DNA from: BOKV01 sp041987205
GTDB lineage: Bacteria > Pseudomonadota > Alphaproteobacteria > Rhizobiales > Rhizobiaceae
Direction of reading: 5' to 3'
Length of the DNA: 64,000 nucleotides
Assembly: GCA_041987205.1 (NCBI GenBank)
Contig: JBHIWX010000006.1
Span: forward strand, 1-64,000
The position numbers were made by a program, and so were the translations under genes. Below, piece by piece: positions 57,488-64,000 of this stretch. The stretch's first letter is position 1. Each line of letters starts with the position of its first letter. The notes below the pieces were generated by a model. The model made no database searches, was not told the origin of the DNA, and saw only the letters and a program-made list of their open reading frames with translations.

Positions 57488-58281
57488 GCCTGCCGTCTCC
57501 TTTCGCTTGCCCCGGTTTCCTCGCGCCGCGCCAGCCGCAGGCCGGAGACGCGTTCGCGGTCTTCCCGTGCTTCCAGCTCGTGCATTGCGGCGATCACATA
57601 TTCGATGTGCCGGCGCGCCGCCAGCGCGGCCGCCTCGCCGTCACCCGCCATCACAGCGTCGGCGATCGCGTGGTGTTGCGCATGCAGTGCCTGCCGTCCG
57701 CCCGGTGTTGCGTAGAGGTTCGCCCGATTGCGGAACACGCCTTCCGACAGCAGCCGGTAGCATGCCCTGAGCGTGTGCAGCAGCACCAGATTGTGCGCGA
57801 TCTCGCCGATCGTCGAATGGAACTCGACGTCGATGCGCACTTCCTCGTCGAAATCCGCCTGTTCGAACGCGGCGTCCATCCGGTTCATCAATTCGGCCAG
57901 CAGCGCCCTGTCGGCGGCGGTCGCGCGTTCGGCGGCAAAGCGCGCCGCGACGGCCTCGACCTCGCGGCGGTATTCCAGGTGATCGAACAGGGCCTTGCGA
58001 TGCGAGGCCAGCAGCGCGCTCACCTGCGGCGAGAACACCGAGCCGATGACGTCATCGACGAAGGTGCCCTCTCCGTGCCGCGTGACGAGCAGGCCGGTTC
58101 CCTCCAGCATCTTGATCGCCTCGCGCACGATCGGGCGGGACACGCCGGTCTCCAGCGCCAGTTCGCGTTCTCCGGGCAGTCTTTCGCCCACGCGCAGCAC
58201 GCCCTCGAGCACCAGCGCCTCGATCTGGTGGGCGACTTCCTCGGCCGTCTTGGCGTGGTGGATGGGCTGGAATACGCGCAT
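57484..58281 (-). CDS. lutR: GntR/FadR family regulator of lactate utilization
   Basis: A 265-residue FadR-subfamily repressor: winged helix near residues 15-80 (GERLPGERELALETGVSRPI is the recognition region, then IVREAIKMLEGTGLLVTRHG) and a C-terminal all-helical FCD-type ligand domain with metal-site histidines (VEFHSTIGEIAHNL; ALHAQHHAIADAV). It lies in one operon with lutABC. Two copies of the same 19-base inverted repeat, at 58310 and 59767, are its likely operators. Confidence 0.88.
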   Translation of the reverse strand: MRVFQPIHHAKTAEEVAHQIEALVLEGVLRVGERLPGERELALETGVSRPIVREAIKMLEGTGLLVTRHGEGTFVDDVIGSVFSPQVSALLASHRKALFDHLEYRREVEAVAARFAAERATAADRALLAELMNRMDAAFEQADFDEEVRIDVEFHSTIGEIAHNLVLLHTLRACYRLLSEGVFRNRANLYATPGGRQALHAQHHAIADAVMAGDGEAAALAARRHIEYVIAAMHELEAREDRERVSGLRLARREETGASERRRQA

Positions 58282-58287
58282 GGCCGG

Positions 58288-58328
58288 AGCCTAGGGTTCT
58301 GCAAATGATTGGTCAAGCTTGTTTACCA
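58288..58328 (-). promoter_or_regulatory. lutR promoter and operator copy 1
   Basis: Minus strand: TTGACC (58316-58311), 17-base spacer, TAGGCT (58293-58288). The predicted start of transcription is at about 58281, the A of the lutR ATG, so the message would be leaderless. The inverted repeat TGGTCAA-N5-TTTACCA (58310-58328) covers the -35 box. The same element is found at 59767. Confidence 0.6.
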
Positions 58329-58419
58329 GTTGTGGCAGATGGCTGTGGTCACGGGTCGCACGGCTATTGTCGTCCGTTTGCGCTATACGAAAAGCAGCCG
58401 CCATGGCGGGAGGACACGC

Positions 58420-59733
58420 ATGAGCGAGAAGAAATCAGGCGCCGGCCGGAAGACCGGTTCGATTGCGCGCCAGGCGCCGATGAAACCGCATCCGCAGCGG
58501 GCCGCGGCGCTCGGCGAAATTCATGCGCGCCCCATCCCGGCGATCGACCCGGGCCGAGTCATCCTGCACTACGCCTTCATGAGCGATGGCGGCGGCGCCG
58601 TCAGCCACGCCGTGCTGGCCGAACTGTGTCGGTCGCGCGGCGAAAGCGCGCCGCATGAAAGCGCGCGCTATCACGATCTTGCCTGGGGCAAGGGCAGGTT
58701 GCGCTGGGAACGCCATTCCGAATTCTCCACCTTTGCCTGGGAGGGGCCGGCGCCTGCCCGCTTCCAGGGGACGGTTTCCGGTCATCCCTTCGGCGCGGGT
58801 TTCTCGCAGCCGGGCATGCTGATCTCGGCAGCCAGGGTCGAGATCCGCAAGCTGACCGATGCGAGCCTCGGCCTGCTCGATCGCTTCGACAGCGAAAGCC
58901 TGTGCGTAACCATGCTGCATGGCGGCCAGTCGCTCGTTGCGACCGATTTCCGTCAGGACGGCGACGGCATGACCGTCTTCCTGATGCTGGTCAAGGACAT
59001 GGCGCCGGCCCGCATCGGCCAGTTCGCCAAGGCGCTGATCGAGCTCGAGACCTATCGCACGCTCGCCATGCTCGGCCTGCCGCTGGCCCAGAGCCTGTCC
59101 GGACGGTTGTCGCGCTTCGAGGCGGAACTGGCCCGCCTGACGCAGGAGATGCGCAAGGCGGGACCGGATTCCGTTCAGAACCTGCTCGACCAGATCACCA
59201 GCCTTGCTGGTGAACTGGAAGCCGATGCCGCCGCCAGCCTGTTCCGCTTCGGTGCAACGCGCGCCTATGGCGACATCGTGCAGGAGCGCATGGAGATGCT
59301 GGCGGGCGAGGCGATGCCGGGCCATCGCCGCATCGCCCGGTTCCTCGATATGCGCCTGGCTCCGGCGCTGAGAACCTGCCGGTCGGTCGAGGACCGGCAG
59401 GCCAATCTGTCGCGCAAGCTGTCACGCACCGCCAATCTGCTCAGGACCCGCGTCGAGGTCGAGATCGAAGAGCAGAACCGCAGCCTGCTTAATTCCATGA
59501 ACCGTCGCGCCCGGCTCCAGCTTCGCCTGCAGCAGACGGTCGAGGGGCTTTCGGTGGCCGCTGTCTCCTATTACGTCGTGGGGCTGTTCTACTATCTCGC
59601 ACAGGCGCTGGAGCACGTCCTGCCCGCCGGCGTCACGCCGAAGGCCGCTGCCGGCGCCTTCGTGCCCGTCGCCGTTCTCGGCATCTGGTTTGTGGTGCGC
59701 CGCATCCGCGCCCGCCATAGCGAGGAACGTTGA
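58420..59733 (+). CDS. DUF3422 family membrane protein
   Basis: A 437-residue protein. The ATG at 58420 is fixed by GGGAGG seven bases upstream. The bulk is cytosolic; a coiled-coil-like region (LSRFEALARLTQEMRK-type heptads near residues 225-330) precedes two C-terminal membrane spans (GLSVAAVSYYVVGLFYYLAQ and GAFVPVAVLGIWFVVRRIRA). It matches the DUF3422 pattern, with no known function. It sits between the lut operon and glcDEF, downstream of the LutR operator. Confidence 0.78.
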   Translation: MSEKKSGAGRKTGSIARQAPMKPHPQRAAALGEIHARPIPAIDPGRVILHYAFMSDGGGAVSHAVLAELCRSRGESAPHESARYHDLAWGKGRLRWERHSEFSTFAWEGPAPARFQGTVSGHPFGAGFSQPGMLISAARVEIRKLTDASLGLLDRFDSESLCVTMLHGGQSLVATDFRQDGDGMTVFLMLVKDMAPARIGQFAKALIELETYRTLAMLGLPLAQSLSGRLSRFEAELARLTQEMRKAGPDSVQNLLDQITSLAGELEADAAASLFRFGATRAYGDIVQERMEMLAGEAMPGHRRIARFLDMRLAPALRTCRSVEDRQANLSRKLSRTANLLRTRVEVEIEEQNRSLLNSMNRRARLQLRLQQTVEGLSVAAVSYYVVGLFYYLAQALEHVLPAGVTPKAAAGAFVPVAVLGIWFVVRRIRARHSEER

Positions 59734-59766
59734 TCTTTCGGATCGCTTGCCTCCATGGCACATGAC

Positions 59767-59785
59767 TGGTAAAAACTGTTTACCA
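59767..59785 (+). promoter_or_regulatory. Operator copy 2, upstream of glcDEF
   Basis: TGGTAAA-N5-TTTACCA (59767-59785), a perfect 7-base-arm inverted repeat ninety bases before the glcD start. It matches the lutR operator at 58310-58328 in spacing, in one whole arm (TTTACCA) and in all but one base of the other. So the GntR protein beside lutABC likely also controls glcDEF. Confidence 0.6.
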
Positions 59786-59874
59786 TTCAGCCCGCCGCAG
59801 GGCGTGCAGCGCACCGTTGCCGGCCGAGGGACAAGGGCCGATAATGCGGACAAAGCGAGGCAGGGAGGCGAGCC

Positions 59875-61344
59875 ATGTCCCATATCGAAATGCCGAAGCC
59901 AGATGAAAGCGTGCTGTCGCGCCGCACGGCGATCATCGCCGAACTGGAGCAGGCCGTCGGTGCCGGCAATGTGGTCTCCGACCGTGCCGAAACACTTGCC
60001 TATGAGTGCGATGCGCTGTCGGCCTATCGCTGCCCGCCGCTCGCCGTCGTGCTGCCGCGCTCGACCGACGAGGTCTCTCAGGTCCTGAAGATTTGTTCCA
60101 GGCTCGGCGTGCCGGTCGTACCGCGCGGGTCCGGAACCTCGCTCGCCGGCGGCGCACTGCCCACGGCCGATTCCGTCGTCATCGGCGTCGCCAGGCTGAA
60201 CCGCGTACTTGAGGCCGATTTCGACAATCGCTTTATCCGCGTCCAGTCGGGCATGACCAACCTGTCCGTGTCGGAGGCGGTATCCGGCGACGAATTCTTC
60301 TACGCCCCGGACCCGTCGAGCCAGCTCGCCTGCGCCATCGCCGGCAATGTCGCGATGAACTCCGGCGGCGCGCACTGCCTGAAATACGGGGTGACGACCA
60401 ACAATCTGCTCGGCGTCACCATGGTCATGATGAATGGCGAGATCGTTGAGATCGGCGGGCCGTTCTGCGATCCGGCGGGCTACGATCTGCTTGGCGTCAT
60501 CTGCGGTTCGGAAGGCCAGTTCGGCATCGTCACCGAGGCCGTGCTGCGTATCCTGAGAAAGCCCGAAGGCGCCAAACCCATCCTGATGGGTTTCGATTCC
60601 AACGAAGTCGCCGGCGCCTGTGTGGCCGACATCATCAAGTCGGGTGTGCTGCCGGTCGCCATGGAGTTCATGGACGGCCCGGCGATCATCGCCTGCGAGA
60701 ACTTCGCCCATGCCGGCTATCCGACCGATGTCGAGGCGTTGCTGATCGTTGAGGTGGAGGGCTCGCCGGCCGAGATCGACGAGCAATTGACGAAGATCCG
60801 CGAGGTCGCCTCGCGCCACGATCCGAAAGTGATGCGCGAGAGCCAGTCTGCCGTCCAGTCCGACCTGATCTGGAAAGGGCGCAAAGCTGCTTTCGGCGCC
60901 ATGGGCCAGATCTCCGATTATATGTGCATGGACGGCACCATCCCGACCTCGCGCCTGCCGGATGTGCTCGGTCGCATGCGCGAAATGTCGGAGGAATACG
61001 GGCTGAAGGTCGCCAACGTCTTCCATGCTGGTGATGGCAACCTGCACCCGCTGATCCTGTTCGACGCCAACAAGCCGGGCGACCAGGAAAAATGCGAGGC
61101 GTTCGGCGCCGATATCCTGAAGCTCTGTGTGGAGGTCGGCGGCTGCCTGACCGGAGAGCACGGCGTCGGTGTCGAGAAACGCGACCTGATGGTGCACCAA
61201 TTCACCGAGGCCGATCTCGAAATCCAGATGCGGGTGAAGGATGTCTTCGATCCGCAATGGCTGATGAACCCCGCCAAGGTCTTTCCGATGAATTCAAGCC
61301 GCTCTCGCCGTGAACGCAACGCCCCGCGCGAGGCGGCGGAGTGA
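59875..61344 (+). CDS. glcD: Glycolate oxidase subunit GlcD (FAD-linked)
   Basis: A 489-residue FAD-binding oxidase of the VAO/PCMH family: VPRGSGTSLAGGALPTADSV is the FAD loop near residue 85, and HAGDGNLHPLILFD plus GEHGVGVEKRD are C-terminal cofactor and substrate motifs. It oxidises glycolate to glyoxylate with GlcE and GlcF. The ATG has GGGAGG upstream. A D-lactate dehydrogenase role is possible since families overlap, but the glcD-glcE-glcF order favours glycolate. Confidence 0.93.
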   Translation: MSHIEMPKPDESVLSRRTAIIAELEQAVGAGNVVSDRAETLAYECDALSAYRCPPLAVVLPRSTDEVSQVLKICSRLGVPVVPRGSGTSLAGGALPTADSVVIGVARLNRVLEADFDNRFIRVQSGMTNLSVSEAVSGDEFFYAPDPSSQLACAIAGNVAMNSGGAHCLKYGVTTNNLLGVTMVMMNGEIVEIGGPFCDPAGYDLLGVICGSEGQFGIVTEAVLRILRKPEGAKPILMGFDSNEVAGACVADIIKSGVLPVAMEFMDGPAIIACENFAHAGYPTDVEALLIVEVEGSPAEIDEQLTKIREVASRHDPKVMRESQSAVQSDLIWKGRKAAFGAMGQISDYMCMDGTIPTSRLPDVLGRMREMSEEYGLKVANVFHAGDGNLHPLILFDANKPGDQEKCEAFGADILKLCVEVGGCLTGEHGVGVEKRDLMVHQFTEADLEIQMRVKDVFDPQWLMNPAKVFPMNSSRSRRERNAPREAAE

Positions 61345-61417
61345 GCTTGGCATTGATGATGAGATCGACCCCCACCGGCTCTTCGTCGCCTCGTTTGCGC
61401 TCGGCCCGAAATCGCCA

Positions 61418-61497
61418 GCCTCCCCTTAAGGGGGAGGCAAGAGAACGCGCGCCGATATCCCCCTCCCCCTTGAGGAGAGGGGTAAGGGGTGGGGGTA
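61418..61497. repeat. Palindromic repeat element inside the glc operon
   Basis: Hairpin 1 is a perfect palindrome, GCCTCCCCTTAAGGGGGAGGC (61418-61438) apart from one offset. A second C/G-rich element with imperfect hairpins lies at 61457-61497. Similar cctcccc-type palindromes are dispersed in rhizobial genomes. It sits in the 181-base gap between glcD and glcE, and could modulate expression between them. Confidence 0.55.
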
Positions 61498-61525
61498 TGC
61501 CGAACCTCCATAAGGGCTACTGATC

Positions 61526-62740
61526 GTGGAACAGTCCTTGCTTTCCAGAAGTCTCCAGCCCGCCAGCGAGGCCGAACTCGCGGGGATGGTCCGCGACGCT
61601 GCATCGAAGGGCGAGACGATCCGCATCCTTGGTGGCGGCACGCGCGCCTCGGTCGGTCATCCGGTCGATGCCGACCATACCCTCTCACTGGCTGGCCTCT
61701 CCGGTATCGCGCTTTACGAGCCGGCGGCACTCACCGTGGTGGTACGACCGGGCACGCCCCTGGCCCAATTGGAGACCGCGCTCGATGCCGAGGGGCAGAT
61801 GCTGCCCTTCGAGCCGGCAGACTATCGCTCGCTGCTCGGCAGCGAAGGCGAGCCGACGGTGGGCGGCATGTTCGCCGCCGGCGTCTCCGGCCCGCGCCGT
61901 ATCCAAGCCGGGGCCTGCCGGGACGCGGCCATCGGCGTGCGCTTTGTCGACGGCTCCGGCGAGGCGCTGAAGAGCGGCGGCCGGGTGATGAAGAATGTCA
62001 CCGGCTACGATCTGGTCAAGCTGCAGTGCGGCGCCTGGGGCACGCTCGGTGTCGTCACCGAGATCGCCTTCAAGCTGTTGCCGAAACCCGAAACCGCCGC
62101 GACCCTCACCCTTTCCGGCCTCGATGACGCGCGCGCGGTCGCAGCACTGTCGAAGGCGCTGGCCTCGCCCTACGGTGTTTCGGCGGCGGCGCATCTGCCG
62201 GGGGACCGGACGCTCATTCGCGTCGAGGGCTTCGAGAATTCGGTCGCGCACCGCTGCGACGGCCTGCGCCGCGAACTGTCCGGTTTCGGCGAGGCCGATA
62301 TCGTGACGGACACGGCACAGAACGCCGGGCTGTGGCGCACCGTCGCCGATGTCGAACCGTTCGCCGGTCAGGCCGGTGCTGTCTGGCGCGTCTCGGTCAA
62401 ACCCTCGGACGGACCCGGACTGGTTGCCGAGGTCAGGGGCAGACTCGACGCCGAGGCGACCTACGATTGGGGCGGCGGCCTCGTCTGGCTGAAAGTGCCG
62501 GAGGAAGGCGACGCCGGCGCCGCGACCATCCGCGGCGCGGTCGGCGCGCTCGGTGGCCATGCCACGCTGATCCGCGCCGGCGAGGAAACCCGCCGCGCCG
62601 TGCCCGTATTTCAGCCTGAATCCGCCGCAGTCGCGGCGATTTCGACCGGCCTGCGCCGCCAGTTCGATCCGAAGGGCGTTCTCAATCCGGGTCTGACGAC
62701 CGGCACGGGCGGGAAATCGAACGATGGGAGGAAGTCATGA
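61526..62740 (+). CDS. glcE: Glycolate oxidase subunit GlcE (FAD-binding)
   Basis: A 404-residue subunit with an FAD-binding fold: RILGGGTRASVGHPVDADHT and PALTVVVRPGTPLAQLE near the N-terminus, and GGRVMKNVTGYDLVKLQCGA in the middle. The starting codon is GTG (61526). It is the second subunit of the glycolate oxidase complex and overlaps the following DUF4870 gene by 4 bases. Confidence 0.92.
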   Translation: MEQSLLSRSLQPASEAELAGMVRDAASKGETIRILGGGTRASVGHPVDADHTLSLAGLSGIALYEPAALTVVVRPGTPLAQLETALDAEGQMLPFEPADYRSLLGSEGEPTVGGMFAAGVSGPRRIQAGACRDAAIGVRFVDGSGEALKSGGRVMKNVTGYDLVKLQCGAWGTLGVVTEIAFKLLPKPETAATLTLSGLDDARAVAALSKALASPYGVSAAAHLPGDRTLIRVEGFENSVAHRCDGLRRELSGFGEADIVTDTAQNAGLWRTVADVEPFAGQAGAVWRVSVKPSDGPGLVAEVRGRLDAEATYDWGGGLVWLKVPEEGDAGAATIRGAVGALGGHATLIRAGEETRRAVPVFQPESAAVAAISTGLRRQFDPKGVLNPGLTTGTGGKSNDGRKS

Positions 62741-63111
62741 CCAGTGAATCTCCACCACCGGCACCGGTACTGGATGGCTGGCTGGATCCGGGCAGGAACA
62801 ACGTCCAGCTCATCTACATTCTCTATCTGGCCGGGTTCGTGGTTGGCATCACGCCCCTGATCGGCATCGTCTTCGCCTATCTCAATCGCGGCAAGTCGGA
62901 AGCATGGATCGAAACCCATTACACCTGGGCAATCCGCACCTTCTGGATCGCACTGCTGGGAAGTGTCGTGTCCTTTGTCCTCGCCGTCGTCCTGGTCGGC
63001 TTCTTGCTGATGTTCGCCATCATGGTCTGGCTGATCGTGCGTTGCGTCGTCGGCCTTCAGGCCCTTGGCAGGGGCGACCCGATCGCCAATCCGCAAAGCT
63101 GGATGATCTGA
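62737..63111 (+). CDS. DUF4870-like small membrane protein in the glc operon
   Basis: A 124-residue protein with three likely membrane spans: VQLIYILYLAGFVVGITPLI, TFWIALLGSVVSFVLAVVLV and FLLMFAIMVWLIVRCVVGLQ. It begins MTSESPPPAPVLDGWLDPGR and overlaps glcE by 4 bases, so it is translated with the oxidase subunits. It resembles the DUF4870 family by pattern. It could anchor the GlcDEF complex at the membrane, which is inference. Confidence 0.72.
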   Translation: MTSESPPPAPVLDGWLDPGRNNVQLIYILYLAGFVVGITPLIGIVFAYLNRGKSEAWIETHYTWAIRTFWIALLGSVVSFVLAVVLVGFLLMFAIMVWLIVRCVVGLQALGRGDPIANPQSWMI

Positions 63112-63178
63112 GCCTGGAGCCGGCGGGGCCGTCCTTCCGGCCGTGCAGCTTCCGCAAGACTGGAACCAACTGAACGCC

Positions 63179-64000
63179 ATGCAAACCTCGTTCACCGCCG
63201 AACAGCTCGCCGACCCGCAGGTCGCCTTCTCCGAGACGATCCTGCGCAAATGCGTCCATTGCGGCTTCTGCACGGCGACCTGCCCGACCTATCTCACCCT
63301 GGGCGATGAGCTCGACAGCCCGCGCGGTCGCATCTATCTGATCAAGGACATGCTGGAAAACGGCCGCGACGCCGACGAACGCATCGTCACCCATATCGAC
63401 CGCTGCCTGTCCTGCCTCGCCTGCATGACGACCTGTCCCTCCGGCGTCGACTACATGCATCTGGTCGACCATGCCCGCGCCCACATCGAGGAAACCTACA
63501 GGCGTCCGCTGCTTGACCGGCTTCACCGCAACCTGCTGGCGATGGTGCTGCCATATCGAGGGCGCTTCCGACTGGCACTGATGGCGGCGAGGCTCGGCCG
63601 ACCCTTCGCCGCGTTGTTGGGCAGAGTGTCGGGCATGAAGCCGATGGCCGCCATGCTGGCGCTGGCGCCAGGGCGCCTGCCGAAGGCGACCGGCCGTGCC
63701 GCCACGGGCAGCCATGCGCCAAAGGGTGCGCGAAAGGGCCGAGTCGCCATCCTGTCCGGCTGTGCCCAACCCGTGCTCGACCCTGCGATCAACGAGGCGA
63801 CCGTGGAATTGCTGACGCGGCTCGGCATCGAGGTCGTGGTGCCGGAAGGCGAAGGCTGTTGCGGCGCGCTGGTTCAGCACATGGGCCGCGAGGAGCAGGC
63901 GCTGGACTCGGCCAGGCGCAATGTCGATGTCTGGATGCGCGAGATCGAAAGTGGCGGCCTGGACGCCATCATCGTCACGACCTCGGGCTGTGGCACGACG
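63179..64000 (+). CDS. glcF: Glycolate oxidase iron-sulfur subunit GlcF, N-terminal part
   Basis: The first 274 residues are in the window and the frame runs open to base 64000. Two 4Fe-4S motifs are intact, CVHCGFCTATCPTY near residue 26 and CLSCLACMTTCPSGVDYM near 76. A first CCG domain motif EGEGCCGALVQHMGRE follows near residue 222, and the frame ends in SGCGTT. GlcF accepts electrons from GlcD/GlcE. The ATG at 63179 is 67 bases after the DUF4870 gene. Confidence 0.92.
   Translation, partial: MQTSFTAEQLADPQVAFSETILRKCVHCGFCTATCPTYLTLGDELDSPRGRIYLIKDMLENGRDADERIVTHIDRCLSCLACMTTCPSGVDYMHLVDHARAHIEETYRRPLLDRLHRNLLAMVLPYRGRFRLALMAARLGRPFAALLGRVSGMKPMAAMLALAPGRLPKATGRAATGSHAPKGARKGRVAILSGCAQPVLDPAINEATVELLTRLGIEVVVPEGEGCCGALVQHMGREEQALDSARRNVDVWMREIESGGLDAIIVTTSGCGTT

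Noticed and set aside
59422..61257. Open frame of 611 codons opposite glcD and the end of DUF3422
   Set aside because: Covers two real genes and the operator region; no domain pattern.

Overview
The window reads as chromosomal DNA of a high-GC alphaproteobacterium of the Hyphomicrobiales (Rhizobiales), in or near the Rhizobiaceae/Aurantimonadaceae/Phyllobacteriaceae; the species is not identified. The pointers are the zwf-pgl-edd cluster, a PdhS-like cell-cycle kinase, the aceA/ScfR divergent pair, plant-type glutamate-cysteine ligase, a phasin, and a tRNA-His with A73 and no encoded G-1, which is a lineage marker within Alphaproteobacteria. No rRNA, prophage, transposase, integrase or CRISPR array was seen.

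Layout. 1-576 is the end of folD. 809-4942 (minus) is the Entner-Doudoroff operon zwf-pgl-edd. 5160-6564 is an Rrf2 regulator with a thioredoxin-reductase-like flavoprotein. 6571-9362 is a divergent XRE regulator/membrane desaturase pair followed by a cytosolic PhnD-like protein. 9512-11159 holds two overlapping secreted proteins of unknown role. 11199-13446 is the threonine-degrading kbl-tdh pair, followed by a small protein and an RhlE-type helicase. 15867-18802 is an ArsR regulator with two SRPBCC proteins, then a Bcr/CflA exporter. 18883-22205 is the glyoxylate-shunt aceA region with the divergent regulator ScfR. 22340-24153 is nucleoside hydrolase plus ribokinase, followed by AsmA, acetoacetyl-CoA synthetase, a lone FbpB-type permease and the giant PdhS-like kinase (to 34505). 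34804-37661 is phasin, tRNA-His, an Ig-like secreted protein and a periplasmic caspase-like protein. 37883-41728 is a CecR-like TetR/HlyD/ABC efflux operon. 41805-52298 holds a universal stress protein, a sulfotransferase-like gene, xseA, an ABC pair, a repeat-bearing DUF937 protein, two PilZ-type proteins, gshA and rsmE. 52404-64000 is an EAL phosphodiesterase, lutABC with its GntR regulator, a DUF3422 membrane protein and glcDEF (glcF runs off the end).

How the genes work together. Much of the window is carbon overflow and C2/C3 metabolism: sugar oxidation (zwf-pgl-edd), threonine to acetyl-CoA and glycine (tdh-kbl), acetoacetate activation, glyoxylate shunt (aceA), polyhydroxyalkanoate granules (phasin), lactate (lut) and glycolate (glc) oxidation. 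Most local regulators sit beside their targets, and base-by-base reading found candidate operators for them: inverted repeats in the promoter spacers of zwf and of the TetR operon, an operator across the start codon of the Rrf2 gene, TTTGTAAA direct repeats at aceA/ScfR, a 35-base inverted repeat at the phasin promoter, and the same 19-base inverted repeat upstream of both lutR-lutABC and glcDEF.

I did not find a clearly new multi-gene system of the defence or mobile type. The least explained items are the secreted gene pair at 9512-11159, the secreted Ig-like/caspase pair at 35779-37661, the DUF3422 and DUF4870 genes embedded in the lut/glc locus, and the repeat-bearing DUF937 protein. All promoter, operator and family calls come from reading the sequence without database searches.
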